63,127 nucleotides of DNA from Megasphaera massiliensis (GCF_000455225.1 NZ_HF954535.1:59632-122758), one strand, 5' to 3'; numbered from the stretch's first letter, positions 1-10,527 are shown. Notes: generated by a model not told the origin, from the letters alone. Numbers and translations are program-made.

Positions 1-64
1 GAACCCTCACGGTGTTACCCGCCTGATTTTGAGTCAGGTGCGTCTGCCATTCCGCCACCCCGGC
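1..64 (-). tRNA. tRNA-Leu(CAA), 3' part cut by window edge
   Basis: Read on the minus strand, the sequence begins GCCGGGGTGGCGG at 64. It has a long type-II D-arm region and an anticodon stem CCTGA/TCAGG around the loop CTCAAAA, which gives anticodon CAA. The variable arm and T arm run off the left edge, so the gene is incomplete here. Confidence 0.9.
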
Positions 65-161
65 ATATCTCTTGTGCCTTGCAGAAATTTTACTCAGTGC
101 TTGGCACAAGATTAATTATACCATAATGGAGAGAATCGTCAAGTATTTTTTTACGAAAGAT

Positions 162-1547
162 TTAGTGACCCGGTGTTGCTTCTTCTTCCAAATCATCGGA
201 CACATCTTTCTTTTCTTCTTTCAAGTAATCGAAGTATTTTTTCGTTTCTGCTACGACGACACCGCTCAAGCCGATGAGGGCAATGAGGTTCGGGATAGCC
301 ATCAGACCGTTTACGATATCGGCCAAAATCCAGATGACGTCGAGTTTAATGAAGGCGCCGCAGGCGACGAGGGCGATAAAGATAATGCGGTAAGGCATAA
401 TGCCTTTAACGCCGACCAGGTATTCAACGCAGCGTTCACCATAGTAGTTCCAGCCGAGGATGGTCGTGAAAGCAAAGAGGGTAAGTCCGATGCAGAGGAT
501 GATGCTGCCGTACGTCGGGAAGGCCATCGTAAAGGCGGCATTGGTAAGCGCTGCCCCGTTGACGTCGCCCATCCAGGCACCGCTGACGACTAAGACGAGG
601 CCCGTCAAGGTGCAGATGATGATCGTATCGATGAAGGTACCGGTCATGGAGATGAGGCCCTGTTCAGCCGGCCATTTAGTTTTAGCAGCAGCGGCAACGA
701 TCGGTGCACTGCCGAGACCTGATTCGTTGGAGAAGACGCCGCGGGCTACCCCATTTCGCATGGCAACCAATACCGTAGCTCCGAGGAAACCACCGGCGGC
801 AGCCGTCGGAGTGAAGGCGCTGACGAGGATCTGTTCAATAGCTGCCGGAACCTTGTCGGCAAAGATGACCAAGAAAGCAACCGTCGAAATAATGTAGATA
901 ATGGCCATAGCCGGAACGACTTTAGACGCTACGCGGGCGATGGACTGCAGACCGCCAATCGTAATGGCTGCAACCAATACGGTCAGGACGACTGCCGTAT
1001 ATTCGACAGGAATGCTTGTCGTCAGCCGCGTAATTTCAACGATAGAGTTGACCTGAGCAAAGGTCCCGATACCGAAGAAGGCGACCAAGACGCCGAAGAA
1101 GGCAAACAAGAAAGCCAAGGGTTTATATTTTTTACCCAACCCATTTTCGATGTAGTACATCGGGCCGCCGGCGATTTCGCCGTTCTTGTCGACCGTCCGA
1201 TACTTAACGGCTAAACAACCTTCGGCGTATTTCGTAGCCATACCGACGAAGGCAGCCATCCACATCCAGAAAATGGCTCCGGGACCACCGGCATGAACAG
1301 CCGTTGCGACACCGACGATATTGCCCGTACCGACGGTTGCTGCCAAAGCGGTGCACAAAGCTTTGAAGCTGTCTACGTCCCCATCGCCCTGGTTCTTAGC
1401 CGTGAAGATGAGCTTCAAGGCTCTCGGCAATTTTGAAATCTGCAGCAGGCGAAGGCGAGCCGTCAATAAGATACCTGTCCCGATGAGCAGGATCAATAAA
1501 GGCGGTCCCCAAATAAAACTGTCAATGGCATTCAATGTTTCCAACAT
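162..1547 (-). CDS. alanine/glycine:cation symporter (AGCS family)
   Basis: This 461-aa multi-pass membrane protein should import alanine or glycine with Na+ or H+. It carries the AGCS signature GTGNIVGVATAVHAGGPGA near residues 72-92, followed by FWMWMAAFVGMATKYAE. The second family block, GVARGVFSNESGLGSAPI, lies near residues 265-285. The start MLETLNAIDSF is usual for the family. It is a single-gene unit read from a promoter at 1851-1879 through a tandem glycine aptamer and a terminator, so expression should depend on glycine; that makes glycine a likely substrate. The C-terminus (EEKKDVSDDLEEEA) is acidic and probably cytoplasmic. Family assignment is firm; substrate preference is inferred from the riboswitch. 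Confidence 0.95.
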   Translation of the reverse strand: MLETLNAIDSFIWGPPLLILLIGTGILLTARLRLLQISKLPRALKLIFTAKNQGDGDVDSFKALCTALAATVGTGNIVGVATAVHAGGPGAIFWMWMAAFVGMATKYAEGCLAVKYRTVDKNGEIAGGPMYYIENGLGKKYKPLAFLFAFFGVLVAFFGIGTFAQVNSIVEITRLTTSIPVEYTAVVLTVLVAAITIGGLQSIARVASKVVPAMAIIYIISTVAFLVIFADKVPAAIEQILVSAFTPTAAAGGFLGATVLVAMRNGVARGVFSNESGLGSAPIVAAAAKTKWPAEQGLISMTGTFIDTIIICTLTGLVLVVSGAWMGDVNGAALTNAAFTMAFPTYGSIILCIGLTLFAFTTILGWNYYGERCVEYLVGVKGIMPYRIIFIALVACGAFIKLDVIWILADIVNGLMAIPNLIALIGLSGVVVAETKKYFDYLKEEKKDVSDDLEEEATPGH

Positions 1548-1587
1548 CTTGCATACTCCCCTTTTAGTGTATTTTAGTATAATAACA

Positions 1588-1628
1588 TAAAAAAAGACCT
1601 ATCATCATCACTCTGAAGAGATAGGTCC
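1588..1628 (-). terminator. riboswitch-associated intrinsic terminator
   Basis: On the minus strand GACCTATC pairs with GATAGGTC and is followed by a run of T. It sits between the glycine aptamers and the symporter start, where an expression-platform terminator is expected. Confidence 0.8.
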
Positions 1629-1660
1629 TAAAAGGTCGCAGAAAAATAAAGGCTTTCTTC

Positions 1661-1822
1661 CGCTAGCTCTGTCCTTTTGCCTGAGAGATTAGAAACAATA
1701 TCCTTGCACCTTCGGCGCCCAAATGGGACTCTCCAGAGTCGTGTCCACACACGGTCCCACCCCCTTAGGGGCACCTGAGAGTTTGACTCCGTCGGTAGGC
1801 TGTGCCTTCTCCCGTGTGTTTC
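1661..1822 (-). promoter_or_regulatory. tandem glycine riboswitch
   Basis: Two aptamers lie one after the other on the minus strand. Each ends in the conserved glycine-riboswitch core: CAAACTCTCAGGTG for the first (about 1760-1780) and CTCTCAGGCAAAAGGAC for the second (about 1671-1688). A G-rich GGAGAAGG / CTGGAGAG half precedes each. A promoter lies upstream and a T-tailed hairpin downstream, before the AGCS gene. Known glycine switches of this build let glycine bind cooperatively. Whether glycine turns this gene on (antitermination) or off is not decided by the sequence alone. Confidence 0.93.
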
Positions 1823-1850
1823 GTTCACGCAATATGTATGATGTGCTGTT

Positions 1851-1879
1851 ATTATAACGCGGCTGTTCAAAAAATGCAA
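1851..1879 (-). promoter_or_regulatory. sigma70-type promoter for riboswitch-AGCS unit
   Basis: Minus strand TTGCAT (1879-1874), 17-bp spacer, TATAAT (1856-1851). The start point would fall just upstream of the first glycine aptamer. Confidence 0.75.
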
Positions 1880-1912
1880 GCCCTTTGTGGAAATTTGTCC
1901 GTATTGACGATA

Positions 1913-2305
1913 CTATCGGGACAAGGACTCCCCAGAGAAAGCATAAGGAAGGAGTTCTTCCCAAGAAACGACCGCTGTGTCGCCCTTCATATTAGCCATG
2001 ATAATCCGCGGAATGCGGAACTCGGCCATGACTTGACGGCAGGCGCCGCAGGGAGCGCAAGGGCCGTCCGTATCGGCTACGACAGCCAGTGCTTTAAACG
2101 CCCTCTCCCCTTCGGAAAGAGCCTTAAAAATGGCCGTCCGTTCGGCACAGTTACTCAGGGGATAGCTGGCATTTTCGATGTTGCAGCCGCCAAAAACCCG
2201 GCCTGACTCCATCAGGACGGCAGCACCAACGGGAAAGTGGGAATAGGGGCTGTACGAATGACGGCGATAGTCCCGGGCCAGTTCGATAAGGTCGGCATCA
2301 CTCAT
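1913..2305 (-). CDS. cdd: cytidine deaminase
   Basis: This 130-aa protein hydrolyses cytidine/deoxycytidine to uridine/deoxyuridine in pyrimidine salvage. The zinc site is complete: the CAERTAIF motif supplies Cys and the catalytic Glu, and PCGACRQ supplies two Cys. GCNIENASYPLSNCAE is the classic family block. I chose the ATG at 2305 because it overlaps the surE stop as ATGA (4 nt), which suggests translational coupling, and gives a normal family length. An upstream in-frame ATG at 2359 would add 18 unlikely residues. It is the last gene of the guaB-to-cdd operon. Confidence 0.95.
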   Translation of the reverse strand: MSDADLIELARDYRRHSYSPYSHFPVGAAVLMESGRVFGGCNIENASYPLSNCAERTAIFKALSEGERAFKALAVVADTDGPCAPCGACRQVMAEFRIPRIIMANMKGDTAVVSWEELLPYAFSGESLSR

Positions 2306-3063
2306 AAATAGAGGGCTCCCTTCAGGTGGTCCAAAGCCCGTTCTGCCGTCTGCTGCCACTTGAGCGGCGTCAAGGCAATGTGCCCGTCTCGAACGCAGGC
2401 CACATCACTGTCGGGGGGAGCCGTCGTCATGTCGATGTCGCCGACGATACGATAGCAGACACTGCCGTCGAGATCGCGTTTTTCAGCGATGACGTTATGG
2501 TAAATCTGGACGGTCTGGGACGTAATGCAGACATTTTTTAAGCTGATATCGCCTTTCGGAGGTACGTTAACGTTGACAATCCCCGGAAAACGACCTTGGA
2601 GTGTAATTTTCTGAATCAACTGCCACATCAAACGAGCCGTTTCCACACAGCGTTCTTCAGTCATTCCGATCATAGATACGGCAAAGGCCGGAATCCCATA
2701 ATACGGCCCTTCCATGGCCGCTGACACCGTCCCCGAATAAAGGACATCGCTGCCCAGATTATAACCGTCGTTGATGCCGGAAATGATGAGGTCCGGCCGG
2801 TCATCTTTGAGAAAATATTCCATAGCCATCTTGACACAGTCCACGGGCGTACCGGAAACGGCAATTTCCCGGATATCATCTTCTTCACGGGGGAGTTCCT
2901 GACAGTAAAGGGCCTTATTAATCGTCATCGAATGGGACGCAGCACTGCGCTGGCCATTCGGCGCAACGACAGTCAGCCGGCAGTCATGGGCCGAAAGTTC
3001 TCGTTTTAACGTCTGCAGGCCCAACGCCTTCAAACCGTCATCATTGGTCAACAAAATGTGCAT
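2302..3063 (-). CDS. surE: 5'/3'-nucleotidase SurE
   Basis: The 253-aa SurE is a metal-dependent survival-protein nucleotidase that removes phosphate from nucleoside monophosphates. The N-terminal metal-binding LTNDDG is at residues 5-10. NGQRSAASHSMT and SGTPVDCVKMA follow, and SGINDGYNLGSDVLYSGTVS is near residues 95-115. All expected acidic and Asn ligands are present. The start is preceded by GGAGG at normal spacing. It lies 11 nt after the GT2 gene and overlaps cdd by 4 nt, so it is in one transcript with them. Nucleotide salvage genes (guaB, surE, cdd) bracket lipid and glycan genes in this operon. Confidence 0.95.
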   Translation of the reverse strand: MHILLTNDDGLKALGLQTLKRELSAHDCRLTVVAPNGQRSAASHSMTINKALYCQELPREEDDIREIAVSGTPVDCVKMAMEYFLKDDRPDLIISGINDGYNLGSDVLYSGTVSAAMEGPYYGIPAFAVSMIGMTEERCVETARLMWQLIQKITLQGRFPGIVNVNVPPKGDISLKNVCITSQTVQIYHNVIAEKRDLDGSVCYRIVGDIDMTTAPPDSDVACVRDGHIALTPLKWQQTAERALDHLKGALYL

Positions 3064-3074
3064 AATAAAGCCTC

Positions 3075-4325
3075 CTACTTTTTATTTTCCTTCCGCAGCA
3101 AGGCTGCGCTTTCATACGACAGTGCTCGTGTATGCAGGGTGTGACTCCATTTCATCTTATGCCGATCCTTGAACCCGAGGAAGTTGACGGGAATCCAGCT
3201 GTACATAAAAATCGGATAGATGATGAGATACAGCCAAGATTTACGAGGAACCTTGATTTGCAGTAAGACGATAATAGGAATAAGATACTGCCCGACGCCA
3301 ATAATCGACCAGATTTGAACAGGTACAATCGTATTTAAAATATTGGTATAAAAGGGCCAGTAAGAATTAAGCCAGGCCAACAGGGCGTACACCGTCGAGC
3401 CCATCATAAAGAAAGGCTGCGACAAGGTAAGGATGCCGTCAAGCATGCGAATATTCCCGGTCTTGATGCCCCGAGCAAACAACTTAGGAATAAAGCGCTC
3501 GCCGCAGTCACACTGCCCTTGAGCCCAGCGCTTTCGCTGACGGCAGGACTGCATGAAGCCAACGACCTTTTCGTCATAAATGATCGCGTCATGAGCCCAA
3601 CAGGTGCGCACGCCCTCGAGGAGGACCTTCATGGAGAATTCCATGTCTTCCGTCAAGCATTCGCAGCCCCAGCCATACTTGCGGACGATTTCCGTGGCAA
3701 TGCACATACCCGTACCGCCTAATGCCGTCGACAACCCAATATTGTACTTGGCCAGGTGCCACATGTGGTTAATCAGCCAAAAAGCGATGGAAAAAGTTCC
3801 GGCAATCCAGGAATCGGTCGGATTCTTCGAATCCATGTAGCCTTGGATGACCTTCTCCCCTTTCAAGAGGTGATGGTTCATTTCCCGCAAAAATTCCGGA
3901 TGGACTAAGTTGTCGGCATCAAAGACGACGAAGGCATCGTACTGTTTTTCTTGGGCCAGCATTTGAGAAAACATCCAGTCCAAGGCGTATCCCTTCCCGA
4001 CTTCTTCCTTATTGGTCCGAACTTTGACGATAGCGCCGTGATCCCGGCAAATATCGGCCGTATTATCCGTACAGTTGTCGGCAACGACGTAGATGTCGTA
4101 CATATCCTTCGGATAATTAAGCTGTTTTAAATTGTCGATGAGCTGCCAAATGACGCGCTCTTCGTTATGCGCACAAATGACGGCAGCGAACGTATGCTTG
4201 GGGGCTGCCGTACTGTGCTCGCGCCGCTTCATCAAGCCGAAGCAGGCCAACGTAAAGTAATATAGTGAATAAAAAACGATGATGACTTGTATGGGTATCA
4301 TAACGATATCCAAAATATGTTCCAT
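3075..4325 (-). CDS. membrane family-2 glycosyltransferase
   Basis: This 416-aa protein has an N-terminal membrane helix (residues about 8-32), a GT-A domain (about 45-290) and three or more C-terminal helices. The catalytic motifs of a processive-type GT2 are visible: CAHNEE, YVVADNCTDNTAD, the metal-binding VFDADNL, TEDMEFSMK and QRKRWAQGQ (QxxRW class). It would move a sugar from a nucleotide sugar onto a lipid- or membrane-linked acceptor. No synthase-specific domain identifies the product. It sits between pssA and surE with 11-20 nt gaps, so it is part of the guaB operon. A role in envelope glycan is an inference from pssA, psd and the WecG-like neighbour. Confidence 0.85.
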   Translation of the reverse strand: MEHILDIVMIPIQVIIVFYSLYYFTLACFGLMKRREHSTAAPKHTFAAVICAHNEERVIWQLIDNLKQLNYPKDMYDIYVVADNCTDNTADICRDHGAIVKVRTNKEEVGKGYALDWMFSQMLAQEKQYDAFVVFDADNLVHPEFLREMNHHLLKGEKVIQGYMDSKNPTDSWIAGTFSIAFWLINHMWHLAKYNIGLSTALGGTGMCIATEIVRKYGWGCECLTEDMEFSMKVLLEGVRTCWAHDAIIYDEKVVGFMQSCRQRKRWAQGQCDCGERFIPKLFARGIKTGNIRMLDGILTLSQPFFMMGSTVYALLAWLNSYWPFYTNILNTIVPVQIWSIIGVGQYLIPIIVLLQIKVPRKSWLYLIIYPIFMYSWIPVNFLGFKDRHKMKWSHTLHTRALSYESAALLRKENKK

Positions 4326-4345
4326 ATGCGACTCTCCCTAAATAC

Positions 4346-5017
4346 TTAGCGAGCTGCTGCGACGTTCATGGCCGTATTGACTAACCCGAAGATAATGTAC
4401 AGTAAGAATGGCAGGGTAATAACCAAGTGCCAATCGACGTACAGAACCAAGGCACCGATAATCACAGCAATAGCCAGCGCCGACTTATGGAGCACATCGG
4501 GACTGGCACCTTTAAAGTCGGGGTGATGAACCTGGCTGACCAGATTATACCCCAAGAGGACGACTAAAATCGCGACCAGCCAAGCCGGAAGCACGGCCCC
4601 GGAAATGACGAAGGTAGCAATGAGGCAGCCGCCGTTCGGAATGGGCATGCCTTGAAAATAGCCGTGGACGACGCCGGTATTGAGATTAAAACGCGCCAGG
4701 CGAATGCCGCCCAAAGCAGCGTAAATAATAGCAGGAATCGCGCCGACCCAGCCCAGGAACTGTAACGAATAGGTATAAATCAAGAACGCCGAGGCAGCCC
4801 CAAAAGATACGACGTCAGACAGGGAATCCAGTTCCTTGCCGAATTCACCGGCCACGCCGAGAGCTCGGGCCGAACGGCCGTCACAGGCATCACAGACGAC
4901 AGCCAAGAGGATGCAGATCCCGGCCCAAACGTATTCCCCATGGAGTGTCATCATCATACTCAGGACGCCAAAACTCAGATTGCCTGAGGTGAACAGACAC
5001 GGTATTATCTTCTTCAT
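4346..5017 (-). CDS. pssA: CDP-diacylglycerol-serine O-phosphatidyltransferase
   Basis: This 223-aa integral membrane CDP-alcohol phosphatidyltransferase makes phosphatidylserine. The family active-site motif D-G-x2-A-R-x8-G-x3-D-x3-D is present as CDACDGRSARALGVAGEF followed by GKELDSLSD (about residues 42-70). About six hydrophobic helices fill the rest. The ATG overlaps the psd stop by 4 nt (ATGA) and has GGGAGG upstream. Paired with psd it gives the two-step route to phosphatidylethanolamine. Confidence 0.93.
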   Translation of the reverse strand: MKKIIPCLFTSGNLSFGVLSMMMTLHGEYVWAGICILLAVVCDACDGRSARALGVAGEFGKELDSLSDVVSFGAASAFLIYTYSLQFLGWVGAIPAIIYAALGGIRLARFNLNTGVVHGYFQGMPIPNGGCLIATFVISGAVLPAWLVAILVVLLGYNLVSQVHHPDFKGASPDVLHKSALAIAVIIGALVLYVDWHLVITLPFLLYIIFGLVNTAMNVAAAR

Positions 5018-5667
5018 GAAACAATCCTCCCTATCACCGATTCACCGCCGCGAACTTTATCGCCTTTTTTGACGGTGATTTCAACGTTGTCACGTACATA
5101 GATTTCTGCACAGGACCCGAATTTTATCATACCGTACAGCTGGCCGTGCTGTAATTCATCGCCTAACGTGACCCAGGAGACAATGCGCCGGGCCAGGACA
5201 CCGGCAATAATATTGACTAAAATGTCCGTACGAGTTGAATGAATACCGATAGAATAGCGTTCATTTTCATAACCGACACCGTCTTTATAGGCCGGACGGA
5301 ATCGACCGCACGTATATTGCTGGAAGTCAATCGTTCCCGGAAGGGGTGCCCGATTGACGTGGGCATCGAAAATAGACAGGAAAATAATGACTTTCCGACA
5401 CCTTTGATTCAGATAGGTGTCTTCATCGACCTCTTCGATACCGACAACGGTACCGTCAGCCGGCGACACTAATAAACGGTCATCCGTCGGCGGTCTGCGC
5501 CGGGGATTCCGGAAAAAATACATAAAATACAAGGCCAGCAAAGCCGGCAGGACTGCCGCATAGGCATTGATGAACCAGCCTGCCGCCAGGGCCAGTAAAA
5601 GCGGCACAATGATAAATGGGTAGCCGTCTTCTACAATATAAGGTTTGTTTAAGACATCACTATTCAA
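5014..5667 (-). CDS. psd: phosphatidylserine decarboxylase
   Basis: This 217-aa short-form Psd converts phosphatidylserine to phosphatidylethanolamine at the membrane. The self-cleavage site is GMIKFGSCAEIY near residues 178-189, where the Ser becomes the pyruvoyl cofactor. FFRNPRRRPP and the block around LFSIFDAHVNRAP (seen as FLSIFDAHVNRAP) are family landmarks. Two hydrophobic stretches lie at residues 18-50. Translation probably starts at TTG (5667-5665), with GAGGTGA just upstream. It overlaps pssA by 4 nt, so the two are made together. Confidence 0.93.
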   Translation of the reverse strand: MNSDVLNKPYIVEDGYPFIIVPLLLALAAGWFINAYAAVLPALLALYFMYFFRNPRRRPPTDDRLLVSPADGTVVGIEEVDEDTYLNQRCRKVIIFLSIFDAHVNRAPLPGTIDFQQYTCGRFRPAYKDGVGYENERYSIGIHSTRTDILVNIIAGVLARRIVSWVTLGDELQHGQLYGMIKFGSCAEIYVRDNVEITVKKGDKVRGGESVIGRIVS

Positions 5668-5681
5668 TTTATCACCTCAAC

Positions 5682-6413
5682 TCATTGGCTTCGCTTGCTG
5701 CCCTTTACAGCCAGTACAAACCGCGGCAGGGCCAGCATGCGCTTAAAGCGTGTCGGCTCTTTAAGAAGACGATAGAGCCATTCCAAGCGGTTTTCCTGCA
5801 TCCATTTCGGAGCTCGAGCTGCTTTGCCGGCTAAGACGTCAAAGGTCCCGCCGACACCCATGCAGACGCAGGGTCCGAGTTCATACAAGTGCTCGTGTAT
5901 CCATTTCTCTTGTTTCGGCACGCCGAGAGCGACTAAAAGGATTCGAGTCCCTTTGCTGCCGATATCTTCGATAATTTGTTTTTCTTCATCATCAGAGAAG
6001 AACCCCGAATGAGTCCCGACGACATTGAGCGGCCCGAGCTGCTTCTGCATATTGACTGCAGCCTGTTCAGCAATGCCGGGAGCACCTCCAAAGAGGTAGA
6101 CAGCCGTTTGGCGTGCAGCTGCTTCTTGCAGCAGACTGCACGCCAAATCGACACCTGTAACGCGTTCTTTAAATTTCTTGCCCTGTTGTTCTGCAGCCCA
6201 CAAGACACCGGCCCCATCGGGAACTACCAGGTCGGCCTGCTGCAGGATCTGCGCCAGTTCGGAATCGGACTGAGCCCGCATGACCATCTCCGCATTGGCC
6301 GTCGCAATGGAAGCAGCACGGCCTTCGTCGATACATTTGAAGGCCAGTGCCTGTGCTTCTTTCATGGTGACGTTGTCGATGGGAATGGACAAGATATCGA
6401 TTATACTAGTCAA
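5682..6413 (-). CDS. WecG/TagA/CpsF family glycosyltransferase
   Basis: This 243-aa protein of the GT26 family would transfer a hexosamine (ManNAc or ManNAcA in characterised members) to undecaprenyl-PP-GlcNAc. Seen in sequence: ANAEMVMRAQSD, LVVPDGAGVLWA (family D motif), GAPGIAEQAA, LLVALGVPKQEKWI and CMGVGGTFDVLAGKAARAPKWM at the C-terminal side. Translation starts at TTG (6413) with GGAGG six bases upstream. It follows guaB by 18 nt and precedes psd by 14 nt. In a diderm Firmicute the glycan could be an envelope polymer; the acceptor and sugar are not determined by sequence. Confidence 0.9.
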   Translation of the reverse strand: MTSIIDILSIPIDNVTMKEAQALAFKCIDEGRAASIATANAEMVMRAQSDSELAQILQQADLVVPDGAGVLWAAEQQGKKFKERVTGVDLACSLLQEAAARQTAVYLFGGAPGIAEQAAVNMQKQLGPLNVVGTHSGFFSDDEEKQIIEDIGSKGTRILLVALGVPKQEKWIHEHLYELGPCVCMGVGGTFDVLAGKAARAPKWMQENRLEWLYRLLKEPTRFKRMLALPRFVLAVKGSKRSQ

Positions 6414-6431
6414 CGTATCCCTCCGCCCTGC

Positions 6432-7961
<1,530 letters not shown>

Positions 7962-8014
7962 TTATTATAACTGAAATCACCTGTTCTGTACATAATTTTA
8001 GAGCAATTTTCTCG

Positions 8015-10054
8015 TCAGTTGTTCAAAAGTCCGGCAAAGGACTTGCCAAAACGCCGCTTCAGCGCTTCTTCTGCGACCTCCGGATTTCCCGAGATCTGCC
8101 ACCACCGCCGTGCTTCATCGCGGGCCGCTTCCAAGATAATTATATCGTTTATGATGTCGGCAGCCTTTAAGTCGGGCAGACCGTGCTGGAGATAGCCAAA
8201 AAGCTGTCCCGAGCCGCGAAGAAGTAAATCCTTTTCCGCCAGGGTAAAGCCGTCGTGAATCGTTTCCATCCATTTGAGCCGCTGTTTCGTCTCGTCACTG
8301 CCGCCCTTGGCCATGAGAATGCAGTAAGCCTGCAAATCGCCGCGTCCGACACGGCCGCGAAGCTGATGGAGCTGGGCCAGGCCGAAGCGCTCAGCGCCGT
8401 CGATGAACATGACGGTCGCATTGGGAACGTTGACGCCGACTTCGATGACGCTCGTCGCTACCAAGAGGTCGATATCTCCCTTTTGAAAGGCCTCCATGAC
8501 GGCCTCCTTTTCTTTTCCGGCCATGCGGCCATGAACGAGGCCGCACGTGCGGTTCTTAAAGAATTTATGACGCAGCTCTTCGTAAAGGTCGGTCGCGGCC
8601 TGAAGGTCGACGGACTCCGAGGCCTCTACCAAGGGACAGACGACGTAGCACTGCTGGCCGGATTCCATGAGCTTGTCCATGAAGGTATAGACCCGCCGGC
8701 GCAGGGCTTCACCGACAGCGTAGGTCTTAACCGTCTTTCGTCCCGGCGGCAGTTCGCGGATGGACGACACGTCGAGATCGCCGTACAGCGACAACGTGAG
8801 GGTCCGGGGAATGGGCGTTGCCGTCATGAATAAAGCATGGGGCTCCTGCCCTTTCCGGGCCAGGGCCGACCGTTGACGAACGCCGAAGCGATGCTGTTCA
8901 TCAGTGACGACCAATCCCAGGCTGCGAAAGACGACATCTTCCTGGATCAAGGCATGAGTTCCGATGAGGATATCAATCGTACCTTCTTGGAGGTCTTCTA
9001 AGAGCTGCTGCCGCTCTTTAGCCGTCGTCCGGCCGGTTAAAAGGGCGATGCTGACATCGAGGCCGTCAAAGAGCCGGAGAAATTCTTCATAATGCTGAGC
9101 CGCCAAAATCCCCGTCGGCGCCATGAGCGCCCCTTGGTAGCCGTTTTCGACGATTTTGGCCAGGGCCAGGGCTGCGACGACGGTTTTCCCCGAGCCGACA
9201 TCCCCTTGGACAAGGCGCTGCATGGCCACTTCACTTTCCATATCATTTTGGATATCTAAAAAGGCCCTCGTCTGTCCTTTGGTCAGCGTAAAAGGCAGGT
9301 GCTCATAGAAAGCGCGGAGCAGACGGCCGTTGGGGCCGCATTTGATGCCCTGCCGCTTCCCTTCACGGTGACGACGTAATAAGAGGCCGAGCTGCATATC
9401 GAAGAGTTCTTCAAAGGCCAGTTGGCGGCGAGCCCCTTCTTTTGCCTCCATAGAGGACGGAAAATGGATCGTTTCATAGGCTGCCAGGGACGGCATCTGT
9501 GAAAAATCCGAATGGCGCCCTGCCTCCCAACCGGGTAGGATGTCCAAATGAACCGCCGCTATATCGAGTGCCCCGCGGACGGCTTTTCTCACATCCTGCT
9601 GCCGCAAACCGTCCGTCAGGCCATAGACGGGGACAAACCCGGAGCCTTCCACCCTTCCTTCTTCCGTATCGGGCGAATTCATCTGTCTCCGGCCGTAGGC
9701 CCATTCTAATTTCCCAAAGGCGGTCAGAGTCATGCCGACCTTAAACAGCCGTTTCTTGAAGGCCTGGTTGAACCAAACCAACTCGACAGCTCCGGTTCCA
9801 TCGCTGAGGGCAACTTTCAACAGCGACAGTCCCCGTCTCGGCCGTGCCTCCTGAACCGAAGCCACGGTACCGCATAACAAGACGGCTTCCCCGGTACCGC
9901 ACGGCGCCTGGCCGATTGGCCAAACGTGGCTGCGATCTTCATAATCGCGGGGAAAATACTGCAGGAGATCGGTCACCGTCGTAAGATGCAGCCGGGCAAA
10001 AAGCGCTTCCTTACGCGGTCCGATGCCTTTAATATCACGAATAGAAAATTCCAT
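8015..10054 (-). CDS. recG: ATP-dependent DNA helicase RecG
   Basis: This 679-aa helicase remodels stalled forks and Holliday junctions. An N-terminal wedge/OB domain (FPRDYEDRS, about 35-150) is followed by a superfamily-2 motor: Walker A GDVGSGKTVVAA near 290, DEQH box (VTDEQHRFGVRQR), ATPIPRTL, and motif VI QLRGRVGRG. I chose the ATG at 10054 because AAGGAG lies nine bases upstream and MEFSIRDIKGIGPRK is the normal N-terminus. An in-frame ATG six codons earlier lacks this. It is transcribed alone, divergent from rpmB, with guaB 119 nt downstream. Confidence 0.97.
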   Translation of the reverse strand: MEFSIRDIKGIGPRKEALFARLHLTTVTDLLQYFPRDYEDRSHVWPIGQAPCGTGEAVLLCGTVASVQEARPRRGLSLLKVALSDGTGAVELVWFNQAFKKRLFKVGMTLTAFGKLEWAYGRRQMNSPDTEEGRVEGSGFVPVYGLTDGLRQQDVRKAVRGALDIAAVHLDILPGWEAGRHSDFSQMPSLAAYETIHFPSSMEAKEGARRQLAFEELFDMQLGLLLRRHREGKRQGIKCGPNGRLLRAFYEHLPFTLTKGQTRAFLDIQNDMESEVAMQRLVQGDVGSGKTVVAALALAKIVENGYQGALMAPTGILAAQHYEEFLRLFDGLDVSIALLTGRTTAKERQQLLEDLQEGTIDILIGTHALIQEDVVFRSLGLVVTDEQHRFGVRQRSALARKGQEPHALFMTATPIPRTLTLSLYGDLDVSSIRELPPGRKTVKTYAVGEALRRRVYTFMDKLMESGQQCYVVCPLVEASESVDLQAATDLYEELRHKFFKNRTCGLVHGRMAGKEKEAVMEAFQKGDIDLLVATSVIEVGVNVPNATVMFIDGAERFGLAQLHQLRGRVGRGDLQAYCILMAKGGSDETKQRLKWMETIHDGFTLAEKDLLLRGSGQLFGYLQHGLPDLKAADIINDIIILEAARDEARRWWQISGNPEVAEEALKRRFGKSFAGLLNN

Positions 10055-10121
10055 AAAAAAACTCCTTGTCAAGAACTTTCATTTATTGTATCATATTTTG
10101 TAGGCTTTTTATAAATAAAAC

Positions 10122-10150
10122 TTGCGTTGCCCTATGATTTATGATAAGAT
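10122..10150 (+). promoter_or_regulatory. promoter of rpmB
   Basis: TTGCGT (10122-10127), 17-bp spacer, TAAGAT (10145-10150), 40 nt before the rpmB start. Confidence 0.6.
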
Positions 10151-10189
10151 TTATACGTTGTACTGTGATGGTGCAGGGAGGTGTAACTA

Positions 10190-10381
10190 ATGGCAAACTT
10201 TTGCGAAGTATGTGGTAAAGGAACAATGAGCGGCATGAATGTCAGCCATTCCCATGTAAAAACGAAAAAAACCTGGAAACCGAATATCCAGCGAGTCCGC
10301 GCTATCGTCGACGGCGAAATTAAACGAGTTAACGTCTGCACTCGTTGCCTTCGTTCCGGCAAAGTCCAGCGTGATGTTTAA
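10190..10381 (+). CDS. rpmB: 50S ribosomal protein L28
   Basis: This 63-aa L28 begins MANFCEVCGKGTMSGMNVSH and continues with KKTWKPNIQRVRA. It keeps both Cys pairs (CEVC near residue 5 and CTRC near 54), so this is the zinc-binding form. GGGAGGTG lies seven bases before the ATG. It is a single gene with its own promoter and terminator. Confidence 0.97.
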   Translation: MANFCEVCGKGTMSGMNVSHSHVKTKKTWKPNIQRVRAIVDGEIKRVNVCTRCLRSGKVQRDV

Positions 10382-10390
10382 TGACTATCG

Positions 10391-10423
10391 AAAAAGCGTT
10401 GCCTACGAAGGCAGCGCTTTTTT
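10391..10423 (+). terminator. rpmB terminator
   Basis: AAAAAGCGTTGCC pairs with GGCAGCGCTTTTTT around a short loop. A/T tails on both sides make it usable in either direction. Confidence 0.85.
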
Positions 10424-10492
10424 AATGCCAAAAAGATACCGAAAACGCCGCCCTTCTTCACAAGGAATCGAGCCCTCGAGACGAGTAAAAAC

Positions 10493-10527
10493 AAAAAGGA
10501 TTGGTCCTCAGACCGAATCCTTTTTTA
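10493..10527 (-). terminator. ppsR terminator
   Basis: AAGGATT..GGT pairs with ACC..AATCCTT and has A/T runs on both flanks. It lies 17 nt beyond the ppsR stop. Confidence 0.8.
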
